Source: Cytobacillus oceanisediminis
Lineage (GTDB): Bacteria > Bacillota > Bacilli > Bacillales > Cytobacillaceae
Direction: 5' to 3'
Length of the DNA: 64,000 nucleotides
Assembly: GCF_022811925.1 (NCBI RefSeq)
Contig: NZ_CP065511.1
Location: 2,039,501-2,103,500, forward strand
Positions 35,441 through 44,152 of the stretch are shown one piece after another. The first letter of the stretch is position 1; every line of letters begins with the position of its first letter. A program made the position numbers and the translations under genes. A model generated the notes under the pieces. It saw only the letters and a list, made by a program, of their open reading frames with translations, did not search any database and was not told the origin of the DNA.

Positions 35441-36052
35441 ATGGAAAGAATGCCAGAAGAACAAGAGACACCCAAAACAAGCAGGTTTCAATGGTTTATA
35501 TTCGCTTTCTTGATCCCGATCCTTTTTGGAATTACTGTAGCCCTGCTCGTTTTCACACTATCAGGAAACAACATTTTTGAAACAGCCAGAGAATATAGCC
35601 AAAAGGTGCCATTTTTAGCTGCCATTTTTGATGAGAAAAACTCCCGTTCACAGGAAGTGATGGAGGAGCAGCTTATCGGACTGCAGGCAGAAGTTAAAGA
35701 TCGTGAAGCAAGGATATCTCAGCTGGAAAGCCAGCTTGACAGCAAAGACTTGGAAATAGAGAGAGCAGGACTTGAAAAGCAGAGGCTTGAAGACGAAATC
35801 AGCGAGCTTACGGCTATAAAGGAAGAAAACAAGCGAGCATTTAAAGATATCGTAAAGACCTATGAAAATATTTCCGCTAAAAAAGCAGCACCCATTTTAA
35901 CTGAGATGAAGGATGAGGAAGCTGTAAAAATATTATCAAATATTAATTCTGACACGCTGGCTGCCATTATGGAGAAGATGAACCCGGAAGATGCCGCACG
36001 GTATACAGCGCTCCTGACCGCAGCCAAAGAAAAAAGCGGATCAGATAATTAA
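35441..36052 (+). CDS. ylxF: YlxF, MotE/MgtE-N-like membrane coiled-coil protein
   Basis: A 203-residue fla/che protein matching B. subtilis ylxF in place and form. One N-terminal membrane segment (about residues 18-40, FQWFIFAFLIPILFGITVAL and on) is followed by a coiled-coil (about 70-135) and a small helical C-terminal domain resembling the MgtE N domain (APILTEMKDEEAVKILSN; MNPEDAARYTALL). MotE-type proteins elsewhere help stator stability; the role here is unproved. It lies between fliJ and fliK. Confidence 0.88.
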   Translation: MERMPEEQETPKTSRFQWFIFAFLIPILFGITVALLVFTLSGNNIFETAREYSQKVPFLAAIFDEKNSRSQEVMEEQLIGLQAEVKDREARISQLESQLDSKDLEIERAGLEKQRLEDEISELTAIKEENKRAFKDIVKTYENISAKKAAPILTEMKDEEAVKILSNINSDTLAAIMEKMNPEDAARYTALLTAAKEKSGSDN

Positions 36053-36081
36053 CACCAAGTCTTGAGAGGAGGTGAAACTAA

Positions 36082-37335
36082 GTGCAAATTGGAGGATTAG
36101 GATTTATTCAGTCACAATATTCATCCGAAGATAAAATATCTCCGCAAGATACAGGCAGCACTGGTTTTGGAAGTCTCTTCTTTGCTTTAACCGGTACCGC
36201 CAAACTGCAAGCAGAAAGCTTACCTGCAGCAGCTGATGGGGAGAAGATCGAACAGTTAAAAGAAATAATGGAGTTTCTTAAAGTGAGTGAGATCACCGAA
36301 TTAGAAAACGGAAGCGAGCTTCTGGAGAAGGTTTCCTTTCAAACAGAAACTGATATCATAGAGGTCATTTCAGAGCAGCTGAATCTTTCACAGGAAGAAT
36401 TGGTGCAGATGTTAGAGGGTTTTACGGACCAGGTTCTGCCAGGTGTAAAGCTTAAAGATGTTTATTCTATAGAAGATTTAGATGATGTCAGCAAAATCCA
36501 ATTATTAATTTCAGCAATCTCAAATTTTGATCAAACAGAAGGCATGATCCTGCAGGGAAAAGATTTTAGCGGAGCATTAAAAGTTTTGAAATTGTATGAC
36601 ATTCTGTCTGCAAAGAAGGATTTTTTCAGCAGCAAAATGAATCTGAAGGATTTTCTAAATCATGTCCAAATAAAAGTTGAGGGGCTAATAAACAGTACTT
36701 CTGTTGATAAAGGCAGTATTATACAAAAAGTTATTACCCCGCTTGCAAACGAATTGAACACTGCAAAACAACAAAATAACTCTGCTAATGAAAATTCGAG
36801 TCAGGCAGCATTTAAAATCATAAACAGACCGGAAACTGCTTTGCAGGGATTTATTCAGGTTCAATCATTTTCAAAATCGGAACAGATGGCTCTGCTGAAT
36901 CCGCAGGGAAGGACAGTAAGCCCAGATCAGCTTATGCAGCAATTTGAAAACATATTATCCAAGAGCAGCTTTCTCAAAACGGGAGGAACACAAAAGTTAT
37001 TTATCAAACTGAATCCTGACCATCTTGGAGCGCTGCGCATAGAGCTTATTCAAAAGGACTCTGCGATGATTGCCAGGATACTTACATCAACTGGCTCAGC
37101 CAAAGAAATTCTTGATTCACATATTAATGGTCTAAAACAGGCCTTCAGTTCACAAAACATTCAGATTGAGAGAATTGAAATCTCTCAGCAAATGACGCAG
37201 CAGGATCGCTCCTTTAACAGGGATCCCCAGCAGCAGGAACAGAGGCAGCAGCAGAACAAGGATGAAAATAATCCGCAGCCTGAGAGAGAATTTAACAGCT
37301 CGTTTGAAGAAGCTCTTCTTAATACAGAAGCATAG
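36082..37335 (+). CDS. fliK: Flagellar hook-length control protein FliK
   Basis: FliK measures hook length and switches export specificity through FlhB. The 417 residues have a variable polar N-terminal part and the conserved C-terminal hook-length domain (about 305-375): KLFIKLNPDHLGALRIELIQ, then SHINGLKQAFSSQNIQIERI. The C-terminal tail is Q-rich. The start is GTG 36082, with GAGGAGGTGA upstream. FliK is usually poorly conserved; this one is shorter than B. subtilis FliK (about 487). Confidence 0.93.
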   Translation: MQIGGLGFIQSQYSSEDKISPQDTGSTGFGSLFFALTGTAKLQAESLPAAADGEKIEQLKEIMEFLKVSEITELENGSELLEKVSFQTETDIIEVISEQLNLSQEELVQMLEGFTDQVLPGVKLKDVYSIEDLDDVSKIQLLISAISNFDQTEGMILQGKDFSGALKVLKLYDILSAKKDFFSSKMNLKDFLNHVQIKVEGLINSTSVDKGSIIQKVITPLANELNTAKQQNNSANENSSQAAFKIINRPETALQGFIQVQSFSKSEQMALLNPQGRTVSPDQLMQQFENILSKSSFLKTGGTQKLFIKLNPDHLGALRIELIQKDSAMIARILTSTGSAKEILDSHINGLKQAFSSQNIQIERIEISQQMTQQDRSFNRDPQQQEQRQQQNKDENNPQPEREFNSSFEEALLNTEA

Positions 37336-37347
37336 GAGTGATAGTAA

Positions 37348-37800
37348 TTGGCAAACACAATAGATTCTTCCCTAATGCTATCAAACTACCAAAGCCAAAC
37401 TCGAAAAACTGGCTCAGATATATTAGGCAAAGATGATTTTCTTAAGATTCTAATGACACAGCTGCAAAACCAGGATCCAATGAACCCTATGCAGGACAAG
37501 GACTTTATTGCGCAGATGGCAACCTTTTCGTCTTTGGAGCAGATGACTAATATGAATAAGACGATGGAGAAATTATTGGCTTTTCAGGAGCAGAACCAGC
37601 TAATGACTTACAATAACTTTTTAGGCAAAAATGTCACCTGGCATAAATTGACTGAATCAAGTGAACCAAACCAGGATCCAATTATTGAAGAAGGAACTGG
37701 AAGAGTAGTTTCTATCCAGTATAAGAATAATACAGCAGTATTTATTTTGGATGATGGAACGAAGCTTGAACCTGCAAATATTTCTCAACTAAATGAATAA
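37348..37800 (+). CDS. flgD: Flagellar hook capping protein FlgD
   Basis: FlgD caps the growing hook. The 150 residues have the N-terminal FlgD motif [20 protein letters not shown] and [20 protein letters not shown] (about residues 23-62), and a short C-terminal beta region. As in other Firmicutes it is shorter than the enterobacterial FlgD. The start is TTG 37348, with GGAGTGAT upstream. Confidence 0.94.
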   Translation: MANTIDSSLMLSNYQSQTRKTGSDILGKDDFLKILMTQLQNQDPMNPMQDKDFIAQMATFSSLEQMTNMNKTMEKLLAFQEQNQLMTYNNFLGKNVTWHKLTESSEPNQDPIIEEGTGRVVSIQYKNNTAVFILDDGTKLEPANISQLNE

Positions 37801-37814
37801 AAGGAAGTGAGTGG

Positions 37815-38204
37815 GTGGATAAACTTATTTTTCGTCCGATCCACACCCAGCCGGTAATTACACCAAAAGGGAATGCTGTTCAAACTTCTAAGCAATCACA
37901 TAATAAATTCTCTGCCCACCTCCAAACAGCCTTGCAGACTGAAGGTAATTTAATTGTCAGCAAACATGCAAAGCAGAGACTTGAACAGAGAGGTATACAA
38001 ATAAGTGCAGAGCGGTGGCAGCAAATTGAAGATAAGATACAGGAAGCCAAGGAAATGGGTGTTAAAGAATCCTTGGTATTGCTCGATAACGCAGCACTTG
38101 TAGTCAGTGCCAAGAATAATACAGTAATCACTGCGATGGATCGTAAAGAATCTCGAACACAAATATTCACTAATATTGATGGAACTATAATTCTGGATCA
38201 ATAA
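37815..38204 (+). CDS. Flagellar operon protein of the TIGR02530 type
   Basis: A 129-residue protein between flgD and flgE. The conserved core is SKHAKQRLEQRGIQISAERW (about residues 48-67) followed by ALVVSAKNNTVITAMDR. I recall a family annotated 'flagellar operon protein' (TIGR02530/PF12611) at this place in many Firmicutes, without a known function. GTG 37815 is the start, preceded by AAGGAAGTGAGTG. B. subtilis has no separate gene here as I remember, so it marks this lineage. A 77-base gap to flgE follows. Confidence 0.85.
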   Translation: MDKLIFRPIHTQPVITPKGNAVQTSKQSHNKFSAHLQTALQTEGNLIVSKHAKQRLEQRGIQISAERWQQIEDKIQEAKEMGVKESLVLLDNAALVVSAKNNTVITAMDRKESRTQIFTNIDGTIILDQ

Positions 38205-38281
38205 AAACAACGGCTGGACCTTTTAAGGAAGCCTTAGCTGCCGACTGACAGAAGCAGCATAAAAGAGAGGAGCAAATATTA

Positions 38282-39088
38282 ATGCTACGTTCAATGTATT
38301 CAGGTATAAGCGGGATGAAAAACTTTCAGACAAAGCTGGATGTTATTGGGAATAATATTGCGAATGTTAATACATTTGGATATAAAAAAGGTCGCGTGAA
38401 TTTTAAAGATATGGTAAGTCAGACTATTTCAGGTGCAACAGGAAGTGGAGATAACTCGGGCGGTATAAATCCTAAGCAGGTAGGTCTTGGTTCGCAATTA
38501 TCCTCTATAGATACAATTGATACACAGGGGAGTCTGCAAACCACTGGCCGTGTATTGGATATAGGGATTCAAGGTGATGGCTACTTGATGGTTCAGCGAG
38601 GGAATAACACCTATTATACCCGCGCTGGAAATTTGTATCTTGATGATGATGCAAACCTCGTTACGGCATCAGGAGATAAAGTAAAAGGAGCTGATGGGGC
38701 AGCTATCCAATTAAATGGAGGGGATGCTACCGTTATTAAGAGCTTAAGTATATCGAATGACGGAACTATAAACTTCTTAATAGACGGGAACGATACACTG
38801 CAGGCTGCCGGACCAATTGGAATAGCACGCTTTAATAATAATGGAGGTCTTGAAAAAATTGGAGACAATCTATATAAGGACACTGTAAACTCAGGCGATG
38901 CAGTCCCATTAACCCCAGGAGAAGACGGTGCAGGAGTACTCGTTTCTGGGACCCTGGAAATGTCCAATGTAGACCTATCAGAGGAATTCACTGAAATGAT
39001 TACAGCACAGCGCGGGTTTCAGGCAAACACCCGGATCATTACAACATCAGATGAAATCCTGCAGGAGCTTGTTAATTTAAAACGATAA
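38282..39088 (+). CDS. flgE: Flagellar hook protein FlgE (FlgG-type)
   Basis: The hook protein, 268 residues, of the short Bacillus type. It begins MLRSMYSGISGMKNFQTKLD with the rod/hook motif VIGNNIANVNTFGYKK and ends FQANTRIITTSDEILQELVNL, typical of the axial family. It resembles FlgG, and B. subtilis FlgE (264 residues) was once called FlgG; hook identity rests on its place after flgD. AGGAG precedes the ATG. The 54 bases after it hold the unusual swrD leader. Confidence 0.94.
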   Translation: MLRSMYSGISGMKNFQTKLDVIGNNIANVNTFGYKKGRVNFKDMVSQTISGATGSGDNSGGINPKQVGLGSQLSSIDTIDTQGSLQTTGRVLDIGIQGDGYLMVQRGNNTYYTRAGNLYLDDDANLVTASGDKVKGADGAAIQLNGGDATVIKSLSISNDGTINFLIDGNDTLQAAGPIGIARFNNNGGLEKIGDNLYKDTVNSGDAVPLTPGEDGAGVLVSGTLEMSNVDLSEEFTEMITAQRGFQANTRIITTSDEILQELVNLKR

Positions 39089-39091
39089 TCT

Positions 39092-39145
39092 AAAGGAGGG
39101 TCAGGGCTGAAGGCACAGGATCTTTAGCCCTGAAAATGAACATTG
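39092..39145 (+). promoter_or_regulatory. swrD ribosome binding site split from its start codon by a hairpin
   Basis: A strong Shine-Dalgarno AAAGGAGGG (39092-39100) is 43 bases from the only usable start, TTG 39143. Between them lies a 12-bp hairpin: TCAGGGCTGAAG (39101-39112) pairs with CTTTAGCCCTGA (39122-39133), loop GCACAGGAT. If it folds, about 10 bases remain between the GGAGG core and the TTG, a workable spacing. No U tract follows, so it is not a terminator. Confidence 0.6.
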
Positions 39146-39367
39146 ATTAAAGTATCTCGCCTGAACGGCAAATCTTTTGTATTAAATGCTTTGTACATAG
39201 AAACAGTAGAGTCTTTTCCAGATACGACGATTACGCTCACTAATGGAAAGAAGTATGTTGTAAAGGAATCTGAAGATCAAGTCATGCAATCGATTTTAGG
39301 ATTCTATCAATCTGTTAATCTTCTGGGGCAGCAGCTGGCGGAGGGAAATGAAAATGAAGAACAATAA
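39143..39367 (+). CDS. swrD: SwrD/FlbD family flagellar protein
   Basis: A 74-residue protein of the FlbD family, called SwrD (YlzI) in B. subtilis, where it raises flagellar motor power for swarming. The sequence [20 protein letters not shown] followed by [20 protein letters not shown] is typical. In-frame stop TGA at 39137 forces the start to be at or after 39140, so TTG 39143 is the only good choice. An ATG at 39136 is in another frame and would give only four codons. Its end overlaps fliL by 14 bases. Confidence 0.9.
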   Translation: MIKVSRLNGKSFVLNALYIETVESFPDTTITLTNGKKYVVKESEDQVMQSILGFYQSVNLLGQQLAEGNENEEQ

Positions 39368-39782
39368 GCTGTTAATGATAATGGTAATGATGCTTGTAGC
39401 GATCACACTTGTAGGAGCTATTGCCCTGGTGATTGTCATGAAATTTTCGGGTGATGATGAAACAAAAGAGCCAACCATTGATGAAGTGCTGGAGGCCTCT
39501 GTTGATATCCCGCAAGTTACAGCCAATTTAGCGAGTGATGATTATATCAGGATTTCTTTTAAAATCCAGACTGAAAACAAAAAAGCTAAAGAGGAATTAC
39601 AGAAAAGAGATTTTCAGGTGAAAAATCTCATCATTCAGGAATTGTCTGAAATGAAAGCAGAGGATATACAGGGGAAAGAAGGCCAAATCAAGCTGCAGGA
39701 AGATTTGAAAACCAAGATAAACGGTTTAATGCAAGAAGGAAAGATCGTTCAGGTGTACATTACTGAATCTCTCCTCCAGTGA
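39354..39782 (+). CDS. fliL: Flagellar basal body-associated protein FliL
   Basis: FliL is a single-pass membrane protein near the motor stators. The 142 residues begin with a short basic N-terminus, one membrane segment (about residues 6-29, rich in M, V, A and L) and an outer domain ending [13 protein letters not shown] chose ATG 39354, 8 bases after GGAGGG; the in-frame ATG 39348 is too close to the site. It overlaps swrD. Confidence 0.92.
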   Translation: MKNNKLLMIMVMMLVAITLVGAIALVIVMKFSGDDETKEPTIDEVLEASVDIPQVTANLASDDYIRISFKIQTENKKAKEELQKRDFQVKNLIIQELSEMKAEDIQGKEGQIKLQEDLKTKINGLMQEGKIVQVYITESLLQ

Positions 39783-39822
39783 TAACCAAATAACTAACTG
39801 CAATAGATGGAGGTGAGGATTC

Positions 39823-40821
39823 ATGTCAGGTGAGGTTTTATCGCAAAGCGAGATTGATGCACTGCTCTCCGCTCTCTCTACCGGAGAAATGGATGCAGAT
39901 GAACTGAAAAAAGAACAAACAGAGAAAAAAATAAAAGTTTATGATTTTAAGAGAGCATTAAGGTTCTCTAAAGATCAAATTCGCAGCTTGACAAGAATAC
40001 ATGAGAATTTTGCCCGGCTCTTAACCACCTTTTTTTCTGCGCAGCTGAGGACCTATGTGCAGATTTCGGTTGCTTCTGCGGATCAGATACCATATGAAGA
40101 ATTTATCCGGTCCATCCCGAAAATGACAATACTTAATGTAATTGAAGTGCCGCCTCTTGATGGAAGAATTCTTATGGAAGTGAATCCAAATGTCGCCTAT
40201 GCCATGATGGATAGGCTGATGGGCGGCAGGGGGACAAGCATAAATAAAGTTGATAATTTAACAGAAATTGAAACAAAAATCATGTCTGCTACTTTTGAAA
40301 GGGCATTTGAAAACTTAAGGGAAGCCTGGAGCACAATCGCGGATATTGATCCGCTTTTGGCTGATTTTGAGGTAAATCCGCAATTTCTGCAAATGGTCTC
40401 TCCAAATGAAACAGTCGTCGTTATTTCATTAAACACGACCATTGGGGAAACAAGCGGGATGATTAATATATGTATACCTCACGTCGTTCTCGAGCCCATT
40501 ATTCCCAAGCTGTCTGTACATTATTGGATGCAGACGGACAAAAAGGAAAGGGAGCCCGAGGTCATTGCCCGGCTTGAACGAAATATTCATAAAGCTGAAG
40601 TTCCAGTCATATGTGAACTCGGCAGTTCCGACATAGCCATTCAGGATTTCTTATCTCTTGATATTGGAGATGTCATTGAGTTAAATCAGGGGATTGACCA
40701 GGCGCTCACAATAAAAGTCGGGAATATTCCAAAATTCATCGGACAGCCTGGAAAAATGAACAAAAAAATGGCCGTGCAAATTTTAGGCACTGTGAAAGGG
40801 GGAGATGAGGATGATGAGTGA
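39823..40821 (+). CDS. fliM: Flagellar motor switch protein FliM
   Basis: FliM is the C-ring protein that binds phosphorylated CheY. The 332 residues equal the B. subtilis length. The N-terminal CheY-binding peptide LSQSEIDALLSAL (about residues 5-17) is intact, followed by the CheC-like middle domain (LTRIHENFARLLTTFFSAQL) and a SpoA-like C-terminal domain (LSLDIGDVIELNQ). GGAGGTGAGG lies before the ATG. The stop overlaps fliY. Confidence 0.98.
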   Translation: MSGEVLSQSEIDALLSALSTGEMDADELKKEQTEKKIKVYDFKRALRFSKDQIRSLTRIHENFARLLTTFFSAQLRTYVQISVASADQIPYEEFIRSIPKMTILNVIEVPPLDGRILMEVNPNVAYAMMDRLMGGRGTSINKVDNLTEIETKIMSATFERAFENLREAWSTIADIDPLLADFEVNPQFLQMVSPNETVVVISLNTTIGETSGMINICIPHVVLEPIIPKLSVHYWMQTDKKEREPEVIARLERNIHKAEVPVICELGSSDIAIQDFLSLDIGDVIELNQGIDQALTIKVGNIPKFIGQPGKMNKKMAVQILGTVKGGDEDDE

Positions 40822-42109
40822 TGATATGCTTTCGCAAGATGAAATTGATGCTCTGTTAAGGGGAGCAGCTGGCGACAGCGATGAAACAGAAAGTTATAAT
40901 GAGGCATTTTTTCAAACCGAAGATTATCTGTCCCATATGGAGCAGGATGCGTTAGGGGAAATCGGCAATATCTCATTTGGGAGCTCTGCAACAGCATTGT
41001 CTACATTATTGAATCAGAAAGTTGATATCACAACTCCAGCTGTTTCAGTTGTTTTGCGTCAGAAATTAGCTGAGGAATTCCCACATCCTTATGTAGCAAT
41101 TCAGGTGAATTATACGGAAGGTTTCTTCGGAAGCAACTTGCTTGTAATTCAGCAGTCGGATGCAGCCATCATTGCTGACTTGATGCTTGGGGGAGATGGA
41201 ACCAACCCGGCTGAACTAATGGGTGAAATTCAGTTAAGCGCGGTTCAGGAGGCAATGAACCAGATGATGGGTTCTGCAGCTACTTCGATGTCAACCATCT
41301 TTGGAAAAAAGGTTGATATTTCACCGCCTGCAATCGATATTCTTGATTTGCCGCAGGGAGAAGGTGCTGATCGAGTTCCTGCTGATGACATGCTTATAAG
41401 GATTTCATTCCGATTAAAAATAGGAAGTCTGATCGACTCGAATATTATGCAGCTGCTTCCTCTGGAATTTGGCAAAAGCCTAGTAAATGAATTATTAAAT
41501 CCGGGTCAGGATCTTCCAGCAGTTAGCGCTGTTTCTGAAGAGAAGCCATCAGCTCAAGGACAGCCCGATTTTCAGGAAAGCCATCTTTCGTTTGATAAGA
41601 AAACTGAAGTACACTCAGGGGGATTTGACCAGCCATACACTCAAACAGGTTATTCCGGAGAGCAGCCGGCATATTCACAGCCGGTTATGAATCAGGCATC
41701 AAACCCTCAAAGCTATATACCGGCTCAAAACCAGGCTCAGCAATCCGGTCCACAGCATTTCGGAGGCTCTTATTCAAATGGAGTGCAGCCGAATGTACAG
41801 CCTGCAGCCTTTTCGAGCTTTGAACCATACCACATGCAGGAGCATGAAACAAAGAATTTAGATATGCTTTTGGACATACCGCTTCAGGTAACGGTCGAAC
41901 TCGGAAGGACCAAACGTTCAGTTAAGGAAATTCTTGAACTGTCTTCAGGATCGATTATTGAACTGGATAAACTTGCTGGTGAACCTGTTGACATTCTGGT
42001 GAATAACCGATTAATCGCCCAGGGGGAAGTGGTTGTCATTGATGAAAACTTTGGTGTGAGGGTTACAGATATTATCAGCCAGAGCGACCGAATAAAAAAA
42101 CTAAGATGA
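40811..42109 (+). CDS. fliY: Flagellar motor switch phosphatase FliY
   Basis: FliY is a C-ring protein and CheY-P phosphatase, replacing FliN. The 432 residues have an N-terminal CheY-binding peptide LSQDEIDALLRG, two CheC-type phosphatase motifs ([19 protein letters not shown] and VQEAMNQMMGSAATSMSTIF), a long Q/P/S/Y-rich linker (about 240-340) and a C-terminal FliN domain (MLLDIPLQVTVELGRTKRSV). Of several ATG codons, 40811 is 6 bases after GGGGGAG; 40805 and 40814 are alternatives. It overlaps fliM. Confidence 0.96.
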   Translation: MMSDDMLSQDEIDALLRGAAGDSDETESYNEAFFQTEDYLSHMEQDALGEIGNISFGSSATALSTLLNQKVDITTPAVSVVLRQKLAEEFPHPYVAIQVNYTEGFFGSNLLVIQQSDAAIIADLMLGGDGTNPAELMGEIQLSAVQEAMNQMMGSAATSMSTIFGKKVDISPPAIDILDLPQGEGADRVPADDMLIRISFRLKIGSLIDSNIMQLLPLEFGKSLVNELLNPGQDLPAVSAVSEEKPSAQGQPDFQESHLSFDKKTEVHSGGFDQPYTQTGYSGEQPAYSQPVMNQASNPQSYIPAQNQAQQSGPQHFGGSYSNGVQPNVQPAAFSSFEPYHMQEHETKNLDMLLDIPLQVTVELGRTKRSVKEILELSSGSIIELDKLAGEPVDILVNNRLIAQGEVVVIDENFGVRVTDIISQSDRIKKLR

Positions 42110-42127
42110 TAAGCGGGGGTTATTAAA

Positions 42128-42490
42128 ATGGCACATAAAATTTTAATAGTTGATGATGCAGCTTTTATGCGAATGATGATAAAAGATATTTTATCCAAGA
42201 ATGGCTATGAGGTAGTGGGTGAAGCTGCTGACGGTGCACAAGCTGTTGAAAAATATAAGGAAACTCAGCCTGATCTTGTCACAATGGATATTACCATGCC
42301 GGAAATGGATGGAATTACAGCTCTAAAAGAAATTAAAAAATTAAATCCGAGTGCAAAAGTCATTATGTGTTCTGCTATGGGCCAGCAGGCAATGGTCATT
42401 GATGCCATTCAGGCTGGCGCCAAGGATTTTATCGTAAAACCTTTCCAGGCTGATAGAGTGCTTGAGGCAATCGGCAAAACTTTGGGCTAG
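42128..42490 (+). CDS. cheY: Chemotaxis response regulator CheY
   Basis: CheY carries the signal from CheA to the switch; in Bacillus CheY-P promotes counter-clockwise rotation. The 120 residues are a lone receiver domain with acidic pocket Asp9/Asp10, phosphorylation site Asp54 (VTMDITMPEMDG), the Ser in MCSAMGQQ and Lys in IVKPFQ. GCGGGGG lies upstream. It lies between fliY and fliO, as in B. subtilis. Confidence 0.98.
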   Translation: MAHKILIVDDAAFMRMMIKDILSKNGYEVVGEAADGAQAVEKYKETQPDLVTMDITMPEMDGITALKEIKKLNPSAKVIMCSAMGQQAMVIDAIQAGAKDFIVKPFQADRVLEAIGKTLG

Positions 42491-42516
42491 TGATTATTCT
42501 TTTTAGAGGGTGCAAA

Positions 42517-43203
42517 ATGGTGTTGAATGTAAAGAAAGTAATTTCTTTGCTGCTGTTGTTTTCAATTGTTCTGCTGGGCGTGCAGCCGCTGGCCCAGGCA
42601 GAGCAATTGAATAATAGTGTTAAAGAATGTATGGAAAATCCTGAGGAATGCGAGAAACAGGAAACAAAAGAAACAAAAGAATCAAAGACAGACGAAGGGC
42701 AGACTCAGCAGGATAAAAGCGGCACAATTGGTCTTACTTTTTGGGACTTCATAAAGATGATATTAGCAACAGGCTTCACTATCGGACTTTTGTATGCTCT
42801 TCTAAAGTTCATTAACAAAAAAAGCAAGGTATATAACAGGTCGCAGTTAGTTGAAAACCTCGGCGGTACAGCTTTAGGTGCGAACAGGTCAGTTCAGCTG
42901 ATAAAAGTGGGAAATCGCATTTTTGTAGTAGGGGTAGGAGAAAATATTCAGCTGTTAAAAGAAATAGACGATTCGGAAGAATACAGTCAAATCATCAAAG
43001 AGCATAATGACAAACTGGAACAGCTTATCCGTCCAAGCGATATTGTGACAAAGGTGATGAAAAGAACACAGCAAACAGAAGGAAGCAAGCAAGACAGCCC
43101 AAACTTCAGCGCGATGCTCGGGATTCAGCTGGATGATATCAAAAAGGGCAGAAAGAAACTGTTTGATGAGTTAGAAAGAAAGGGCCAGAAGAAAGATGAA
43201 TGA
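42517..43203 (+). CDS. fliO: Flagellar biosynthesis protein FliO (FliZ)
   Basis: FliO assists assembly of the FliPQR export gate. The 228 residues begin with a signal-peptide-like stretch (about 1-25; hydrophobic LLLLFSIVLLGVQPL, possible cleavage after AQA), then a charged KE-repeat region (about 45-68), a membrane segment (about 75-98) and a cytoplasmic FliO domain (SQLVENLGGTALGANRSVQLIKVG in part). ATG 42517 follows AGAGGGTG; the frame is open upstream to 42490 at the cheY stop. It overlaps fliP by 8 bases. Called fliZ in B. subtilis. Confidence 0.9.
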   Translation: MVLNVKKVISLLLLFSIVLLGVQPLAQAEQLNNSVKECMENPEECEKQETKETKESKTDEGQTQQDKSGTIGLTFWDFIKMILATGFTIGLLYALLKFINKKSKVYNRSQLVENLGGTALGANRSVQLIKVGNRIFVVGVGENIQLLKEIDDSEEYSQIIKEHNDKLEQLIRPSDIVTKVMKRTQQTEGSKQDSPNFSAMLGIQLDDIKKGRKKLFDELERKGQKKDE

Positions 43204-43861
43204 ATTCATGGAGTTTTTTAATAGCAGTTCTCCTGAAAATGTATCTGCATCTGTGAAGCTTTTTTTATTGCTGACGGTACTTTCTCTCGCGCCCAGTATT
43301 CTAATTTTAATGACGTGCTTCACAAGGATTGTCATCGTTCTTTCCTTTGTCAGAACGGCGCTGGCTACTCAGCAAATGCCGCCGAATCAAGTTTTAATCG
43401 GCTTATCCTTGTTCCTGACATTCTTTATAATGGCACCGACAATGCAAGAAGTGAACGAACAGGCTTTAACACCTTTATTTAATGAAGAAATAAATCTGGA
43501 AGAAGCTTATGAAAAAGCTTCAGTCCCTTTTAAAGAGTTTATGAGTGCCCATACAAGGCAGAAAGATTTGGCTTTATTTCTTGAATATTCCGGGGCGGAA
43601 GCTCCAGCTTCCATTGAAGATATCCCCCTTACGAGCCTTGTACCGGCATTTGCCATAAGTGAAATCAAGACAGCTTTCCAAATTGGATTTATGATTTTTA
43701 TTCCATTTCTCGTAATCGACATGGTTGTAGCCAGTGTATTAATGTCCATGGGGATGATGATGCTTCCTCCGGTCATGATTTCTTTGCCGTTTAAAATATT
43801 ATTATTTGTACTTGTAGACGGCTGGTATTTAGTAGTTAAATCCCTTTTACAAAGCTTTTAA
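43196..43861 (+). CDS. fliP: Flagellar export gate protein FliP
   Basis: FliP forms the pore of the flagellar type III export gate with FliQ and FliR. The 221 residues (same as B. subtilis) contain four membrane segments and the signatures MTCFTRIVIVLSFVRTALAT, QIGFMIFIPFLVIDMVVASV and MMMLPPVMISLPFKILLFVL. It has the pattern of a non-cleaved or short N-terminal helix. ATG 43196 overlaps the end of fliO, and AAGAAAG lies before it. Confidence 0.97.
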   Translation: MNEFMEFFNSSSPENVSASVKLFLLLTVLSLAPSILILMTCFTRIVIVLSFVRTALATQQMPPNQVLIGLSLFLTFFIMAPTMQEVNEQALTPLFNEEINLEEAYEKASVPFKEFMSAHTRQKDLALFLEYSGAEAPASIEDIPLTSLVPAFAISEIKTAFQIGFMIFIPFLVIDMVVASVLMSMGMMMLPPVMISLPFKILLFVLVDGWYLVVKSLLQSF

Positions 43862-43878
43862 GCAGGTGAACATTCAGA

Positions 43879-44148
43879 ATGACTCCAGAAACAGTTATAT
43901 CCATTGCAGAAAGAGGGATTATCACCGTTCTTATGATTTGCGGTCCCTTGTTAATTCTGGCTCTAGTAGTGGGCTTGGTTGTCAGCATCTTTCAGGCAAC
44001 AACTCAAATTCAGGAACAGACGCTGGCATTTATTCCTAAGATCGTAGCGGTCCTAGTCGGTGTTGTTTTCTTTGGGCCATGGATGCTTAGCCATATGCTC
44101 TCTTATGCAAATGAAATTTTCTCTAATTTGACCAGGTTTGTTGGCTGA
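43879..44148 (+). CDS. fliQ: Flagellar export gate protein FliQ
   Basis: FliQ, 89 residues with two membrane helices (about 17-40 and 50-75), packs around FliP/FliR in the export gate. Typical motifs: LILALVVGLVVSIFQATTQI and EQTLAFIPKIVAVL. AGCAGGTGA lies before the ATG. The stop is 4 bases before the ATG chosen for fliR. Confidence 0.96.
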   Translation: MTPETVISIAERGIITVLMICGPLLILALVVGLVVSIFQATTQIQEQTLAFIPKIVAVLVGVVFFGPWMLSHMLSYANEIFSNLTRFVG

Positions 44149-44152
44149 TGAC

